Source of the DNA: Algoriphagus aquaeductus
GTDB taxonomy: Bacteria; Bacteroidota; Bacteroidia; Cytophagales; Cyclobacteriaceae
DNA: 64,000 nucleotides
Assembly: GCF_003253485.1 (NCBI RefSeq)
Contig: NZ_QKTX01000001.1
Coordinates: forward strand, 344,775 to 408,774
Direction of reading: 5' to 3'
A program made the translations under genes and the position numbers. This document shows, in pieces, positions 1 through 9,347 of this stretch. Position 1 is the stretch's first letter. Each line of letters opens with the position of its first letter. The notes under the pieces are model-generated. The model was not told the DNA's origin and ran no database searches. It saw only the letters and a program-made list of their open reading frames with translations.

Positions 1-925
1 CGTCTCTCGATTTGGAAGAAACGATCCATGTGCTTTGCCAATTTCGCCATTGTCGGGTAAGGCCTGTTCCTCTAAAAAAGCCAAATTCCAATGCCGCAGT
101 GTAAGGTAGAATACCAAGACTACTTCTCCTTACGGTAGGGACGGTTTCAGCACCTTTGCCCAAGGTGTATCCTGCCCCAAATACCAATCCTTGGCCGAAG
201 CTCGCCTGAAAATCTCCCAAAGCAATGGTCCTCCACTTGCCTACCTGGTATCTGATGAAATGATAGGAAATAAAGTTGAACCCATATCGCGCAGTTTTTC
301 TATCCCAAACAAATTGTTCTCCGGGATCTTTTTCTAGTGTCATCCCAATGCTGAAGTCTTTGGGATGTTGGACTCTAAACCGTATATAGAGGTCATTGGG
401 ATCTCCAAGATATCGGGTGCTCAAAGCACCGGTTCTACTCGTATCAGGAGGGGTGAACCCCCTTCTCGTTTCCCAGGTTCTGCGGTGTCTGACTAATAGA
501 TAGGCGTTTTCTTCTTCCCGCAATCTTTGAAGAAAAGGTTTCGCACGAAGGGATGTTTCCCCGATGGTTACAAAGGGCAGGAGGGACTCGATCGTGTACA
601 GATCAAATTCGGGAATTGCCTGAAGCTCATACAGGGAAAGAAGTTCTCCATTATTAGTGCGGTATTCCATAAAATTCGAGATCTGCTGAGCTGAGAGCAG
701 GTAGGAAGAAAGGAGTGCTTCAGCTGTGGCTTTATTGAGTTCAATCGGATTTTGGTAAAGTTGGAACAGCACCTCATAGAGTGATTCATAGTCCAGGTCT
801 TCTTCCTGTACGGGAAAAAGCCGTTCGATAAACTCATCCAATGGAATGGGTGTTTTGGGAGAAGATTGGGGCCAAGCGGTGGTAAAGCTACAGCAGCATA
901 CGAGCCAAAAGATTACTTTTCTCAT
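1..925 (-). CDS. Helix-hairpin-helix (ComEA-like) domain exported protein, 3' part missing
   Basis: Translating the minus strand from the ATG at 925 gives an open frame that runs off the left edge of the window (about 308 codons seen). It begins with a signal-peptide-like stretch (MRKVIFWLVCCCSFTTAW). Residues about 50-110 contain the pattern NPIELNKATAEALL...LLSAQQISNFMEYR...LLSLYELQAI, typical of the paired helix-hairpin-helix motif in ComEA-like Bacteroidota proteins. The rest is rich in aromatic and beta-strand-like segments, suggesting an envelope domain. The start lies 3 bases after the stop of the gene at 929-1741, so the two are probably co-transcribed. The HhH part could bind DNA or act as a protein-interaction module; the function is unknown. 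Confidence 0.75.
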   Translation of the reverse strand, partial: MRKVIFWLVCCCSFTTAWPQSSPKTPIPLDEFIERLFPVQEEDLDYESLYEVLFQLYQNPIELNKATAEALLSSYLLSAQQISNFMEYRTNNGELLSLYELQAIPEFDLYTIESLLPFVTIGETSLRAKPFLQRLREEENAYLLVRHRRTWETRRGFTPPDTSRTGALSTRYLGDPNDLYIRFRVQHPKDFSIGMTLEKDPGEQFVWDRKTARYGFNFISYHFIRYQVGKWRTIALGDFQASFGQGLVFGAGYTLGKGAETVPTVRRSSLGILPYTAALEFGFFRGTGLTRQWRNWQSTWIVSSKSRD

Positions 926-928
926 CCC

Positions 929-1741
929 TTACCATTTTAAAAATGCTGAGAAATGGTGAGTTCTGCCCAAGGCCGATTGTTGCCCGTAACCATAGTCCAA
1001 TCCGAATCGGTCTTTTCGGATTCCCAAACCAAAACTTAACCGTGAAGGGTGACTGTTGATTCCTGTCCGTAAAAGAATCCATTCACCAAGCTGGTATTCA
1101 ATTCCTGCCTTTACTGATGGGGTTAAATCGACATCTTTTTCCAATTCCACCAAAATCTTCAGTAATTCTGTGGGGAAATATCCCAAGCCCATTTGGATTA
1201 ATGCAGGCAGCTTTTGATCGGAGTACTTGCTGATTTTTGATTGCGTGAGATTGGAAAAGTGTGCACCCAGAAAAATTTTAGGGCCAAGTTCAGCAACGCC
1301 TCCCAAGCAAAAGACCAAACCATGGCCAGAGCCAAATCCCTCTATCTGCGTCTGAAACCATTCAAGTTTGGTACCCAGACTTACAATTCCCAGCGTGTTG
1401 GAAAAGCCCATTCCCACGATCTGCTGATTGAACAGATCTCCTCCAAATCGGCTAATCCCAAATCCGTAAGTTCCATATTCTTTTCGCAAAGCGCCGCTTA
1501 TTCCGAGTGTACTTAACTCTTTGAGTCCAAAGCGTTGGTCTACGGCAACACTGATTTGGGTATCACTCCAGCGGTCCAGAGCACCGATATTGTTGAAATA
1601 GGCCCAAGAGTCATCCGAGAAGAGCTTCACATTGCCCATGCCTTGACTGCGGGCCCCATGGGCCTGAGATTGTGGGTCGGTCTGTGCAAAAACTGGAATA
1701 GTGACCAAAACCCAGAAGCATGAAAAAAGAGCTCGCTTCAT
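929..1741 (-). CDS. Small outer-membrane beta-barrel protein (PorV/PorQ-like), hypothetical
   Basis: A 270-residue protein with a signal peptide ending near VFAQ (residue about 20). The next part (ARSQGMGNVKLFSDDSWAYFNN) resembles the start of PorV/PorQ-type and FadL-like Bacteroidota barrels, where a glycine/asparagine-rich segment precedes the strands. The rest alternates glycine-rich turns and amphipathic strands (for example GLGYFPTELLKILVELE) and ends in an aromatic-terminated strand (HHFSAFLKW), as outer-membrane barrels do. It sits 62 bases after the BamA-like gene and 3 bases before the HhH protein, so all three may form one envelope operon. The exact function is not recognised. Confidence 0.7.
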   Translation of the reverse strand: MKRALFSCFWVLVTIPVFAQTDPQSQAHGARSQGMGNVKLFSDDSWAYFNNIGALDRWSDTQISVAVDQRFGLKELSTLGISGALRKEYGTYGFGISRFGGDLFNQQIVGMGFSNTLGIVSLGTKLEWFQTQIEGFGSGHGLVFCLGGVAELGPKIFLGAHFSNLTQSKISKYSDQKLPALIQMGLGYFPTELLKILVELEKDVDLTPSVKAGIEYQLGEWILLRTGINSHPSRLSFGLGIRKDRFGLDYGYGQQSALGRTHHFSAFLKW

Positions 1742-1803
1742 TAGATTCAGAAAAAGTCTGATCTAATTTAACTAAAAATCAGATAGTTGCTCTGTAATTG
1801 GGA

Positions 1804-3288
1804 TTAAAAAGGCGCGCGTAGGTTGAAAAAGAAATTACCGGCACCTTGATTATTTATCGAATATTCGAATCTCAAAACGGTATCGTAAGAGCTGACAATA
1901 TCAATCCCGGGACCATACCCGAAAAGAAATTTATTGGTCAGTTTCGCATTTTCTGGAATGTTGTTCCGGTCTGTGACTCTTCCGTGATCGAAATTTCCAC
2001 TGAGATAAATTTTTAGTGGTAGTTCATTGAATTGGTCGGCTTGAAGGAAGCTGGAAATATCAAAGGTGACATCTACCAACTTCATTCTAAGGCTGTTTTT
2101 TTGCACATACAAATGCTGACCTTCAATGACATTCAATTCATATCCACGGATAAAATTGGGGTTATAGCCGATTCCTCTCACCAGAGTGTAGGGTTGCCTT
2201 TGACTCAAAAACCAGCTTCCAGTCAATCCCGCCGCAAAATGAAACCGATCATTGATGGGAATGTACCGATTGGCGGTCAAACTCAATTCCACTTCATTCA
2301 GGTCCTCGTTGGAAAACAAGCCATACTTCGTGGCTGTCAGTTGGAGCAGTTCACCGCTGGTGGCATAGGCTACATTATCCCTTTTATCATGTCGAAAGGA
2401 ATATTGGAAGTAGAGATAGCGTAGATTGTTTTCTTCGTGCTGAAAATAATTCGGGTTCACTTGAAGCACTTCAGGGTTGATCCAAGTTCGCTGAAATCCG
2501 AGTGTGGCAAAATGAAAATTATAAAATGTCCTGCGAAAAGTATATCGGATAGCGGAGACAAAATTCTTCCTCAATACATCTTCACGTTCATTGGTGAAGA
2601 AAACCTGACGGTTGAATTCAGACTTGATGGGGATGGTTTTTTGATCTGAATAGGTGAGCTGAAAGGATAATCCGTGCTTTTGCTTGCGGTCAATGTAGGG
2701 CTTGGAATATAGGATGTCAAAGCTTTTGGTAAAACCCAATTGACCTGAAAATCTGAATTTCTCATTACGGCCTCCCACATTACTATGGTTGAGCCTTAGT
2801 CCATAATTGACGCGAGACCAATCTCTGTTTTGATTGGTCCACCATTCGGCAAAATTTCGATCTGCCAATTGGAAAATGACGGCAGGAAGAATATAGAGGC
2901 GTTCTTTGACAGAAATAAGGATTTCGACCTCTTCTGGACCAGTAAAGAGCGGTGTAATTTCTACCTGATTAAAGAGCCTGAGGTTGTAGATTTTTTGTTC
3001 ATCTGCTTTGAGAATTCCCAGAAATGTTTCCAAATCGTAATAGTAGTCAGTGGTGAAATCCAACTCTCTGAGAATGATGTTCTTTTGCGTTTTTTGATTT
3101 CCAATAATATAGATATTGTTGACTTTTACTCTTTCCGGAGATACCGGTGTAATTGGTGCATAGGATGTGTCTTGACCGTTTGCGGTGAATTGCAGCAAAT
3201 AAAAAAGGCCAAAAAGAAAAATTCGGAGAGCCGGTAATATTGAATCCAAGGGAATTCTCTTTACATATATTTGGTTCAATCCAAGCAT
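1804..3288 (-). CDS. BamA/TamA-family outer membrane protein (POTRA plus Omp85 barrel)
   Basis: A 494-residue Omp85-superfamily protein. After a hydrophobic N-terminus ending near TANGQ comes one POTRA-like segment (VNNIYIIGNQKTQKNIILREL..., about residues 55-130). A barrel domain follows to the C-terminal phenylalanine (NLRAPF). The motif FRHDKRDN and the VRGIGYNPNFIRGYE segment match the conserved barrel and lid-lock regions of this family. With a single POTRA it is much smaller than BamA (usually five), so it is an accessory Omp85 protein rather than the main BamA. The ATG at 3288 gives an unusually long pre-signal segment and lies only 22 bases from the divergent yidD start. An in-frame TTG near 3249 would give a more typical signal peptide. 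Confidence 0.85.
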   Translation of the reverse strand: MLGLNQIYVKRIPLDSILPALRIFLFGLFYLLQFTANGQDTSYAPITPVSPERVKVNNIYIIGNQKTQKNIILRELDFTTDYYYDLETFLGILKADEQKIYNLRLFNQVEITPLFTGPEEVEILISVKERLYILPAVIFQLADRNFAEWWTNQNRDWSRVNYGLRLNHSNVGGRNEKFRFSGQLGFTKSFDILYSKPYIDRKQKHGLSFQLTYSDQKTIPIKSEFNRQVFFTNEREDVLRKNFVSAIRYTFRRTFYNFHFATLGFQRTWINPEVLQVNPNYFQHEENNLRYLYFQYSFRHDKRDNVAYATSGELLQLTATKYGLFSNEDLNEVELSLTANRYIPINDRFHFAAGLTGSWFLSQRQPYTLVRGIGYNPNFIRGYELNVIEGQHLYVQKNSLRMKLVDVTFDISSFLQADQFNELPLKIYLSGNFDHGRVTDRNNIPENAKLTNKFLFGYGPGIDIVSSYDTVLRFEYSINNQGAGNFFFNLRAPF

Positions 3289-3310
3289 GCCTGACTAAAA
3301 GGTACTGAAA

Positions 3311-3535
3311 ATGTTTAAGACCTATTTAAGAAAGATAGCCATATTTCCCGTGTTGGTCTATCAATACGTTATTTCCCCATTATTTCCTGCCAGTTGCCGA
3401 TTTACTCCGACTTGTAGTCAGTATATGAAAGAGGCGATTATCAAACATGGCGTAATCAAGGGAGGTTTATTGGGTTTTAAAAGAATCGGTCGGTGCCACC
3501 CTTGGGGAGGCCACGGACACGATCCCGTTCCCTAG
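3311..3535 (+). CDS. yidD: Membrane protein insertion efficiency factor YidD
   Basis: A 74-residue protein with the full YidD signature: a short amphipathic N-terminus, then [20 protein letters not shown], then YMKEAI and the tail [14 protein letters not shown]. YidD is a small inner-membrane-associated protein that helps YidC/Sec insert membrane proteins. The paired cysteines in CRFTPTCS and the [14 protein letters not shown] ending are diagnostic. It is divergent from the BamA-like gene, with 22 bases between the start codons. Its TAG stop overlaps the stop of lgt on the other strand through a shared CTAG. Confidence 0.95.
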   Translation: MFKTYLRKIAIFPVLVYQYVISPLFPASCRFTPTCSQYMKEAIIKHGVIKGGLLGFKRIGRCHPWGGHGHDPVP

Positions 3536-4635
3536 TTTTTTTCTTCCTTAAAACCCTTCGTCATGGCCTTGACCACCAAGACTATCCCAATAGCAACTAA
3601 TGGGATACTCAAAAGTTGTCCCATGTTGAATTGCATGGTTTGCTCAAAGTCCACTTGAACTTCTTTGAAAAACTCCCACACAAAGCGCATCCCGAACACC
3701 GAGATTAAGAACATTCCCAGAAGCAAGCCGTCTGGCAGTCTGGATTTGAATTTCACCCAAAGTCCAAGAAGGATAAGGAAAATGACAAAGTAAGACGCAG
3801 CCTCATAGATTTGCGTCGGATACTTGGCTCTGCCGAATGTTTTAACGGTGACCAAATAATCCCCGGGTCTTTCCAGGATCTCGAAATTCAAGGGAGTTTC
3901 TACAGGTTCTGCGAGGTATTCTTTGGAAGAATTAAAGCGAGTAAAGGCGTACTTGATATCCTGGGCAAGGATACCCTCTAGATCTTCTTTGGAGAAATTT
4001 CCTTTTGAGATCACCAGTTCAAAATTGACCGGAACAATACCATTTCCCTGAAGTTCAGCATCCCTGTCACTTGGTTTGTAGGCTTCAATCGATGCTATGG
4101 GGACTTTGAGTGATTCTAAGATTTCCTCAGCATCTCGGGCATAGACAATGCCGGAATCTGTGCCGGTGTCTTTTCCTCCGATTTCAGAATTCATGAGATT
4201 TCCGACACGAATCAAAGCTCCGGTCATCGCGGTGACAATCACGATTCGGTCCACCACCCAGAGGTAACTTTGTCCGGGCGTACGTTTAGCATAGAGCCAA
4301 AGAGCAAATAAAATGGCAATGGCCGCTCCATGGGATGCCAGTCCGCCCTCCCAAACTTTCAGGATATCGATGGGATTGCTCAGGTATTTTTCAGGCTCAT
4401 AAAAGAGCACATGTCCCAGCCTTGCTCCCAGAATGGTCGCCAGGACCATGTAAATGGTCAACTTATCCACCAAGCGCTCGTCTTGTCCTTCTTTTTTGAA
4501 AAAGTAAACCATCACCTGCTGGGAAATGATAAATCCCAAAGCAAAAAGAAGACTATACCATCTCAATCGGTCAAATCCGCTGAAAACAGCAGGATTGGGA
4601 TCCCAGACGATGTAGGTAAGAAAGAATGAAAGCAT
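3532..4635 (-). CDS. lgt: Prolipoprotein diacylglyceryl transferase
   Basis: Lgt moves the diacylglyceryl group from phosphatidylglycerol to the lipobox cysteine of prolipoproteins in the inner membrane. The protein has several membrane segments ([11 protein letters not shown] start, [14 protein letters not shown], the [14 protein letters not shown] region) and the family signature [15 protein letters not shown] (residues about 140-155). At 367 residues it is about 80 longer than E. coli Lgt. The extra part, roughly residues 165-275, is a soluble insert before ...[15 protein letters not shown] and is a common Bacteroidota feature. It is the last gene of acpP-fabF-rnc-nadE-lgt, 5 bases after nadE, and meets yidD tail to tail. 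Confidence 0.95.
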   Translation of the reverse strand: MLSFFLTYIVWDPNPAVFSGFDRLRWYSLLFALGFIISQQVMVYFFKKEGQDERLVDKLTIYMVLATILGARLGHVLFYEPEKYLSNPIDILKVWEGGLASHGAAIAILFALWLYAKRTPGQSYLWVVDRIVIVTAMTGALIRVGNLMNSEIGGKDTGTDSGIVYARDAEEILESLKVPIASIEAYKPSDRDAELQGNGIVPVNFELVISKGNFSKEDLEGILAQDIKYAFTRFNSSKEYLAEPVETPLNFEILERPGDYLVTVKTFGRAKYPTQIYEAASYFVIFLILLGLWVKFKSRLPDGLLLGMFLISVFGMRFVWEFFKEVQVDFEQTMQFNMGQLLSIPLVAIGIVLVVKAMTKGFKEEKN

Positions 4636-4640
4636 AAGCG

Positions 4641-6479
4641 TTAGATTTGATCTAATTGTTCAAGTTCCTCCTGGTATCCCCCCGAAAGGATCGGGAATCG
4701 GTACCAGGTTTTTGGATCAATGTTGAATTCATCCAAATGGAAAGAAGGAGCAAAACGCTCTCTTTTCCATTGATTCCTCGACCAAAGTCGGAAGAATTTT
4801 TTGATATACCCCTTCAAAATTTCTTCATCAATGGGCAGCTCTTCTCTTAAGAGATAAAAAACATCCAATGGCGAGCGCCTGTCACGGATGGCAAGACGCT
4901 CTATTTCTACAATTACCGGATACGGCATAAGGTCTTTTTCATCGGTCTGGGTTCGCTCAATTGGTCTCAACTCAGCGGTTGGAGTGAGTGCATTGACCGC
5001 AGCGAGTCCAGGTCTATCCAGGTTTTTTTCCGCCCAAAGGAGCCAATTCAAAATGAAATGCTTATCTACTGCTGCAATGGGGGAGATGCTGCCACTGGTA
5101 TCCCCATCCATGGTGGCATAGCCTACATCACCTTCACTTCGGTTGGAGGTGGATAGCAGCAAGGCATTATTCAGATTGGCCAGCATCCAGATGATAGGAG
5201 ATCTTGATCGGGCCTGAATGTTCTGCAGGGTAAGGTCATCCTGTTCCCAAGTCAGTTTTCGTCCGATGGCTTTTTCAATTTTTTCCGTGTAGGAGTCTAC
5301 TTCCTCATCGATGGACCATGAATAAAATTTGGCCCCTAGACTTTTTGCAAGCGTTTGTGCCGAATGCAGCGTATCAAAGGAAGAGTTGCGGGTGCCTTGG
5401 TAGGCGGTGACTAATAATTGACCGACCAATTCTTTCTCCGGTTGATTGGACTGGACAGTCAGTGGGATTCCGGATTTTGATATAAATCCATCCAATCCCA
5501 ATTCATCGATTCCTCTTTTGACCATTTCTGCAACCAAGATGGCGATGGTGGAAGAATCCGCTCCACCTGAAAGTGAAAGGACAAATCCTCTGCTTTTGCT
5601 TTTTCTCAGGTAATCAAAGAGACCAAGAGCAGATGCCTGGGCAAATTCCCATTCCTTGGGTTGAATAGGAGCGATTTCTTGCTTTTTATTTTCCAGGTAG
5701 AAGGAGCGTACCTGAAAGTCCTCAAAGGAGAGCAATTGATTTCTTGCCAAAAGTTCCCCGTTTTTGGCAAGTAGAATTTCCCCGTCAAAAATCATTCTTC
5801 CCGCTTCATTTCCAAGCAAATTGACATAGCAATAAAAACAGTCGAACAGGAGGGAGCTTTGTTCGATCAAGTCTTTTCGCTCCAGTGTCTTTTTCATTGC
5901 GAAATGAGAAGCGCTGGGATTGAAAATCAAATCTACTTTTCGCTGGCAAAGGCGATAACCCGGTCTGGATTTACCTCTCCAGGCATCTTCGCAGATTTCA
6001 AATCCATAGTGGATTCCTTTGTGATGAAAAGTCAAATCGCCAAAGGGGACTTCCTGACCCATGAAAGCAAATGAAATGATTTCATGGGCTAGCCAGGGTG
6101 TAAACCACCGGAATTCATAATGAACCCCATCAATGGCCATAAACTGCTTGGCAACAATACCTTTGAGTTCGGCATTTTCGATCAATGCCATGGTGTTGTA
6201 GACTTTGTCCTCAATCCTTATCGGAAGTCCCACTGCCACCGTGATTCCAGTGCAAAAGGGAACGAGGTTTTCGAGTTGGGCCAGGGCTCTTTGCGGAAAC
6301 CAGTAACTGAGAAAAAGATCTTCCGCACCATATCCCGTGATGGCAAGCTCAGGAAAACAGAGGAGTTCGACTTCATCTGCTTTTGATTGTTCAATGGCTT
6401 TTTTGATCCGATCCAGATTCCCAGTCCAGTCCAAGGGAGTCTGGTTAAGTGTTGCTCCGGCGATTTTGATGGAGGCCAT
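4641..6479 (-). CDS. nadE: Glutamine-dependent NAD+ synthetase
   Basis: This is a two-domain NAD synthetase that amidates deamido-NAD+ using ammonia from glutamine. Residues 1-270 form the nitrilase-type glutaminase: the Glu in CFPELAITGYG, the Lys in IVAKQF and the Cys in YGFEICEDAW supply the catalytic triad. The C-terminal half is the ATP-pyrophosphatase synthetase, with the PP-loop SLSGGADSS and the later SNRSEGDVGYATMDGDTSG segment. I chose the ATG at 6479 (MASIKIAGATLNQ, 612 residues). The longer frame to 6539 would overlap rnc and adds an unlikely leader. The gap to rnc is 28 bases and to lgt 5 bases, consistent with one operon. Confidence 0.95.
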   Translation of the reverse strand: MASIKIAGATLNQTPLDWTGNLDRIKKAIEQSKADEVELLCFPELAITGYGAEDLFLSYWFPQRALAQLENLVPFCTGITVAVGLPIRIEDKVYNTMALIENAELKGIVAKQFMAIDGVHYEFRWFTPWLAHEIISFAFMGQEVPFGDLTFHHKGIHYGFEICEDAWRGKSRPGYRLCQRKVDLIFNPSASHFAMKKTLERKDLIEQSSLLFDCFYCYVNLLGNEAGRMIFDGEILLAKNGELLARNQLLSFEDFQVRSFYLENKKQEIAPIQPKEWEFAQASALGLFDYLRKSKSRGFVLSLSGGADSSTIAILVAEMVKRGIDELGLDGFISKSGIPLTVQSNQPEKELVGQLLVTAYQGTRNSSFDTLHSAQTLAKSLGAKFYSWSIDEEVDSYTEKIEKAIGRKLTWEQDDLTLQNIQARSRSPIIWMLANLNNALLLSTSNRSEGDVGYATMDGDTSGSISPIAAVDKHFILNWLLWAEKNLDRPGLAAVNALTPTAELRPIERTQTDEKDLMPYPVIVEIERLAIRDRRSPLDVFYLLREELPIDEEILKGYIKKFFRLWSRNQWKRERFAPSFHLDEFNIDPKTWYRFPILSGGYQEELEQLDQI

Positions 6480-6507
6480 GATGATAGGATTGCAGGAATA
6501 TGAAGAA

Positions 6508-7248
6508 TTAAATGGTGATATGGAGCGTTTCGCAGGCATTTTTGGATGCTTCCTGCTCGGCCTTTTTCTTGGTAGGACCTTTTCCTTGAGCTACCGAATC
6601 TCCATTGACCGTCAGTTCTACAACAAACTCTTTATACCTTTGGTTACCGTTGATCTGAAGGACTTTGTACTCAATTTGTTTACTTTCTTTTTGAGACCAT
6701 TCGATGATTTTGCTTTTGTAATTGGAAACCGTCGAAATCATCTCTTCCAAATCCATGTGGATCAGGATGCGTTGGGAAATTAGTTTTTTGGTAAAATGAT
6801 AGCCACGATCCAGATAGACAGCCCCCAAAAAAGCCTCCAGGATATCCCCATATAGGGATTTGTTTCCGATAAACTGTCGGCTATCGATGACTTGTTCAAG
6901 CGTTTTTTTGAGTCCGATTTTGATTCCCACTTCGTTGAGTGTCTCTCGATTCACCAGCTTGGAGCGTGTTTCTGTCAGAAAGCCTTCATCCCGATATGGG
7001 AATTTTTTGAAAAGATACTCTGCAATGACTGTCCCCAATACTGCATCTCCCAAAAACTCCAATCGCTCATTGGAAATTCTGAAACCCTTGTGGGTTTCTT
7101 CACCCAATCCTGCGGGAGTCAGCGCAAGTCGGTATAGGGATAAATTTAAAGGCTTGCGACCCGTGATCATTTTGATCGAGGTTGCAAGCCTTTTGTCCTT
7201 TGTATTAAAGAATAGAGTGTGGAGTCCTAGTCTCTGAAAGAGTTTCAC
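6508..7248 (-). CDS. rnc: Ribonuclease III
   Basis: A 246-residue double-strand-specific RNase that processes rRNA precursors and structured RNAs. The catalytic signature is NERLEFLGDAVLG (about residues 60-75), with the second metal-binding segment DILEAFLGAVYLD near residue 135. The C-terminal dsRNA-binding domain ends in GKGPTKKKAEQEASKNA. It starts 5 bases after the fabF stop. The acpP-fabF-rnc order is a long-recognised arrangement in this phylum. Confidence 0.96.
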   Translation of the reverse strand: MKLFQRLGLHTLFFNTKDKRLATSIKMITGRKPLNLSLYRLALTPAGLGEETHKGFRISNERLEFLGDAVLGTVIAEYLFKKFPYRDEGFLTETRSKLVNRETLNEVGIKIGLKKTLEQVIDSRQFIGNKSLYGDILEAFLGAVYLDRGYHFTKKLISQRILIHMDLEEMISTVSNYKSKIIEWSQKESKQIEYKVLQINGNQRYKEFVVELTVNGDSVAQGKGPTKKKAEQEASKNACETLHITI

Positions 7249-7253
7249 TCTGA

Positions 7254-8504
7254 TCAGTTGTATTTTTTGAAAATGACAGAACAGTTGTGTCCGCCAAATC
7301 CGAAGGTATTACTCAGCGCATAGTTGATTTCTCTGGCTTGCGCTTGATTGAATGTCAGATTGAGTCCGGGATCAAACGATTCATCATCTGTGAAATGGTT
7401 GATCGTGGGTGGCACCAAGCTGTTGTTCATTGCCAAAATACAGGCGATGGCTTCAATGGCTCCAGCTGCACCCAGGAGGTGACCAGTCATAGATTTGGTA
7501 CTGCTGATGTTCAGTTTGTAGGCATGCTCTCCAAAAATCTTTTGGATAGCCTTGGTTTCACTGACGTCTCCAAGAGGAGTGGAGGTACCGTGTACGTTAA
7601 TGTAATCGATGTCTTCCGGCTTGAGCCCGGCATCTTCCAATGCGATCTGCATCACACTACTTGCACCAAGACCTTCAGGGTGAGGTGCTGTGATGTGATT
7701 GGCATCAGCTGTCATTCCGCCACCTACCAATTCCGCGTAGATTTTGGCACCCCTTGCCTTCGCGTGTTCCAATTCTTCAAGTATCAAAGCTCCCGCGCCT
7801 TCGCCCAATACAAAACCGTCACGGTCCTTGTCAAATGGCCTAGAGGCAGTCTCAGGTGATTCATTACGCTGCGACAAGGCTTTCATCGCATTAAATCCCC
7901 CGATTCCAGCCTCAGTTACCGCTGCTTCTGATCCACCGCTGATAAACAAGTCAGCTTTACCCAGTCGGATATAGTTGAACGCGTCAATCAAGGCATTGGT
8001 GGCAGAGGCACAGGCAGAGACTGTGACGAAATTTGGACCGCGGAATCCGTACTTGATGGAAATAAATCCAGCAGAGATATCTGCGATCATTTTGGGGATG
8101 AAGAATGGGTTGAATCTCGGGGTTCCGTCACCTTTTGCAAATTCGGTCACCTCTTCTTGGAAGGTTCGGAGACCTCCAATTCCGGAGCCCCAAATCACGC
8201 CTGCGCGGGATTTGTCGATAGTTTCCAAATCTAACCCAGCATCCACAATCGCCTCATCTGCTGTGACCATTGCATACTGGGTGAATGCATCCATTTTCCT
8301 TGCTTCTTTCTTGTCGATGAATTGTTCAACGTCAAAATTTTTGACTTCGCAAGCGAATTGGGTTTTGAAAAGTGAAGCGTCAAAACGAGTAATAGGCGCA
8401 GCGCCACTCACACCAGCAGCTAATCCTTTCCAGAATTCATCTTTGGTGTTTCCTATTGGTGTGAGGGCACCTATACCCGTTACAACAACTCTTTTTAAAT
8501 TCAT
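7254..8504 (-). CDS. fabF: Beta-ketoacyl-[ACP] synthase II
   Basis: A 416-residue condensing enzyme of type II fatty-acid synthesis. It joins malonyl-ACP to acyl-ACP primers in the cytosol. Visible catalytic elements are the nucleophile region VSACASATNA (Cys near residue 164), the first His in VHGTSTPLGD and the second His in SMTGHLLGAAG. The NTFGFGGHNCS ending is typical of FabF. The gene follows acpP by 19 bases, so the carrier protein and the synthase that uses it are co-expressed. Confidence 0.97.
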   Translation of the reverse strand: MNLKRVVVTGIGALTPIGNTKDEFWKGLAAGVSGAAPITRFDASLFKTQFACEVKNFDVEQFIDKKEARKMDAFTQYAMVTADEAIVDAGLDLETIDKSRAGVIWGSGIGGLRTFQEEVTEFAKGDGTPRFNPFFIPKMIADISAGFISIKYGFRGPNFVTVSACASATNALIDAFNYIRLGKADLFISGGSEAAVTEAGIGGFNAMKALSQRNESPETASRPFDKDRDGFVLGEGAGALILEELEHAKARGAKIYAELVGGGMTADANHITAPHPEGLGASSVMQIALEDAGLKPEDIDYINVHGTSTPLGDVSETKAIQKIFGEHAYKLNISSTKSMTGHLLGAAGAIEAIACILAMNNSLVPPTINHFTDDESFDPGLNLTFNQAQAREINYALSNTFGFGGHNCSVIFKKYN

Positions 8505-8523
8505 ATAATGAATTTAGATGGTT

Positions 8524-8760
8524 TTATTTTACGTTAGCCTCAAGGTAAGTGATGGCTTGACCTACTGTACCGATTTGCTCGGCTTGGTCGTCTGGGATAG
8601 AGATGTTGAATTCTTTTTCGAATTCCATGATCAATTCCACAGTATCAAGAGAGTCGGCACCAAGATCGTTGGTGAAGCTTGCTTCCATAGTCACTTCAGA
8701 CTCTTCTACGCCAAGTTTGTCTACAATGATGGCCTTTACTTTTTGTGCAATTTCAGACAT
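8524..8760 (-). CDS. acpP: Acyl carrier protein
   Basis: A 78-residue acidic carrier protein. The 4'-phosphopantetheine attachment Ser lies in [16 protein letters not shown] (about residues 35-50), the universal AcpP motif. It shuttles acyl intermediates for fatty-acid synthesis and phospholipid assembly. It is the first gene of the acpP-fabF-rnc-nadE-lgt run. The promoter must lie in the 152-base gap shared with the divergent gene at 8913. Confidence 0.98.
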   Translation of the reverse strand: MSEIAQKVKAIIVDKLGVEESEVTMEASFTNDLGADSLDTVELIMEFEKEFNISIPDDQAEQIGTVGQAITYLEANVK

Positions 8761-8882
8761 TTTGTGATCAGTTTAGTTAATAACACTCCGCAAAGAAATA
8801 TATTTAATGCCTAATTGGCAAAGAAAAGACAGAAGTAAATTTTTGAGCAAATTGCCGATTCGTCCCACTCCATTTTAATTTC

Positions 8883-8890
8883 TAACTTTG
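8883..8890 (+). promoter_or_regulatory. Possible -7 element (TAACTTTG) before the IPExxxVDY gene
   Basis: TAACTTTG at 8883-8890 matches the Bacteroidota -7 consensus TAnnTTTG and lies 22 bases before the ATG at 8913. I do not see a -33 TTTG at the usual spacing (the nearest TTG is about 28 bases upstream), so this is a weak call. Confidence 0.3.
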
Positions 8891-8912
8891 TCTGGATCAC
8901 TTTTCTTCCCCT

Positions 8913-9341
8913 ATGAAGAAGGCTAAATTATTTGTAGAACCTACCTTCGATTTTGAGCTTTTAGGGCTAGTTTCCCCCGTGAAAGACTATAAAATGGCTT
9001 GGCTTATCAATCGTGACCTGGATTTGGACTTGGTCAAGGTGGATGATCTGGAGCTGGAGTTTGTGACCAACTCAAGGCTGGAAATTTCACAATATTTCCT
9101 TTCTTTACCCCACGGTTTTATTCAACTTTTAAAAAATAAAGCCCTTAATTCTTCTCAGCAATTGGCATATTTGATTCCCGAATTGAGGACAATGGATTAT
9201 TTCCTTCTTGTCCAAGACCAAACAGAACAAGTAAGTATTCATACATTTGTAGATCACCTGTCCAAAAATCCACTTATTCAAAGTGTCGTTCGTATCGACG
9301 TTTCAAAATTAAAATCAAAAGAAAACCTATTAACTTATTAA
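8913..9341 (+). CDS. IPExxxVDY family protein
   Basis: A 142-residue protein of the small, Bacteroidota-restricted IPExxxVDY family. The name-giving motif is present as LIPELRTMDYFLL (about residues 88-100). The N-terminal part (FELLGLVSPVKDYKMAWLINRDL) is also conserved in the family. There is no signal peptide, so it should be cytosolic. The biochemical role is unknown. It precedes pyruvate kinase by 6 bases and is very likely co-transcribed with it, the usual context for this family. Confidence 0.88.
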   Translation: MKKAKLFVEPTFDFELLGLVSPVKDYKMAWLINRDLDLDLVKVDDLELEFVTNSRLEISQYFLSLPHGFIQLLKNKALNSSQQLAYLIPELRTMDYFLLVQDQTEQVSIHTFVDHLSKNPLIQSVVRIDVSKLKSKENLLTY

Positions 9342-9347
9342 AACCCG

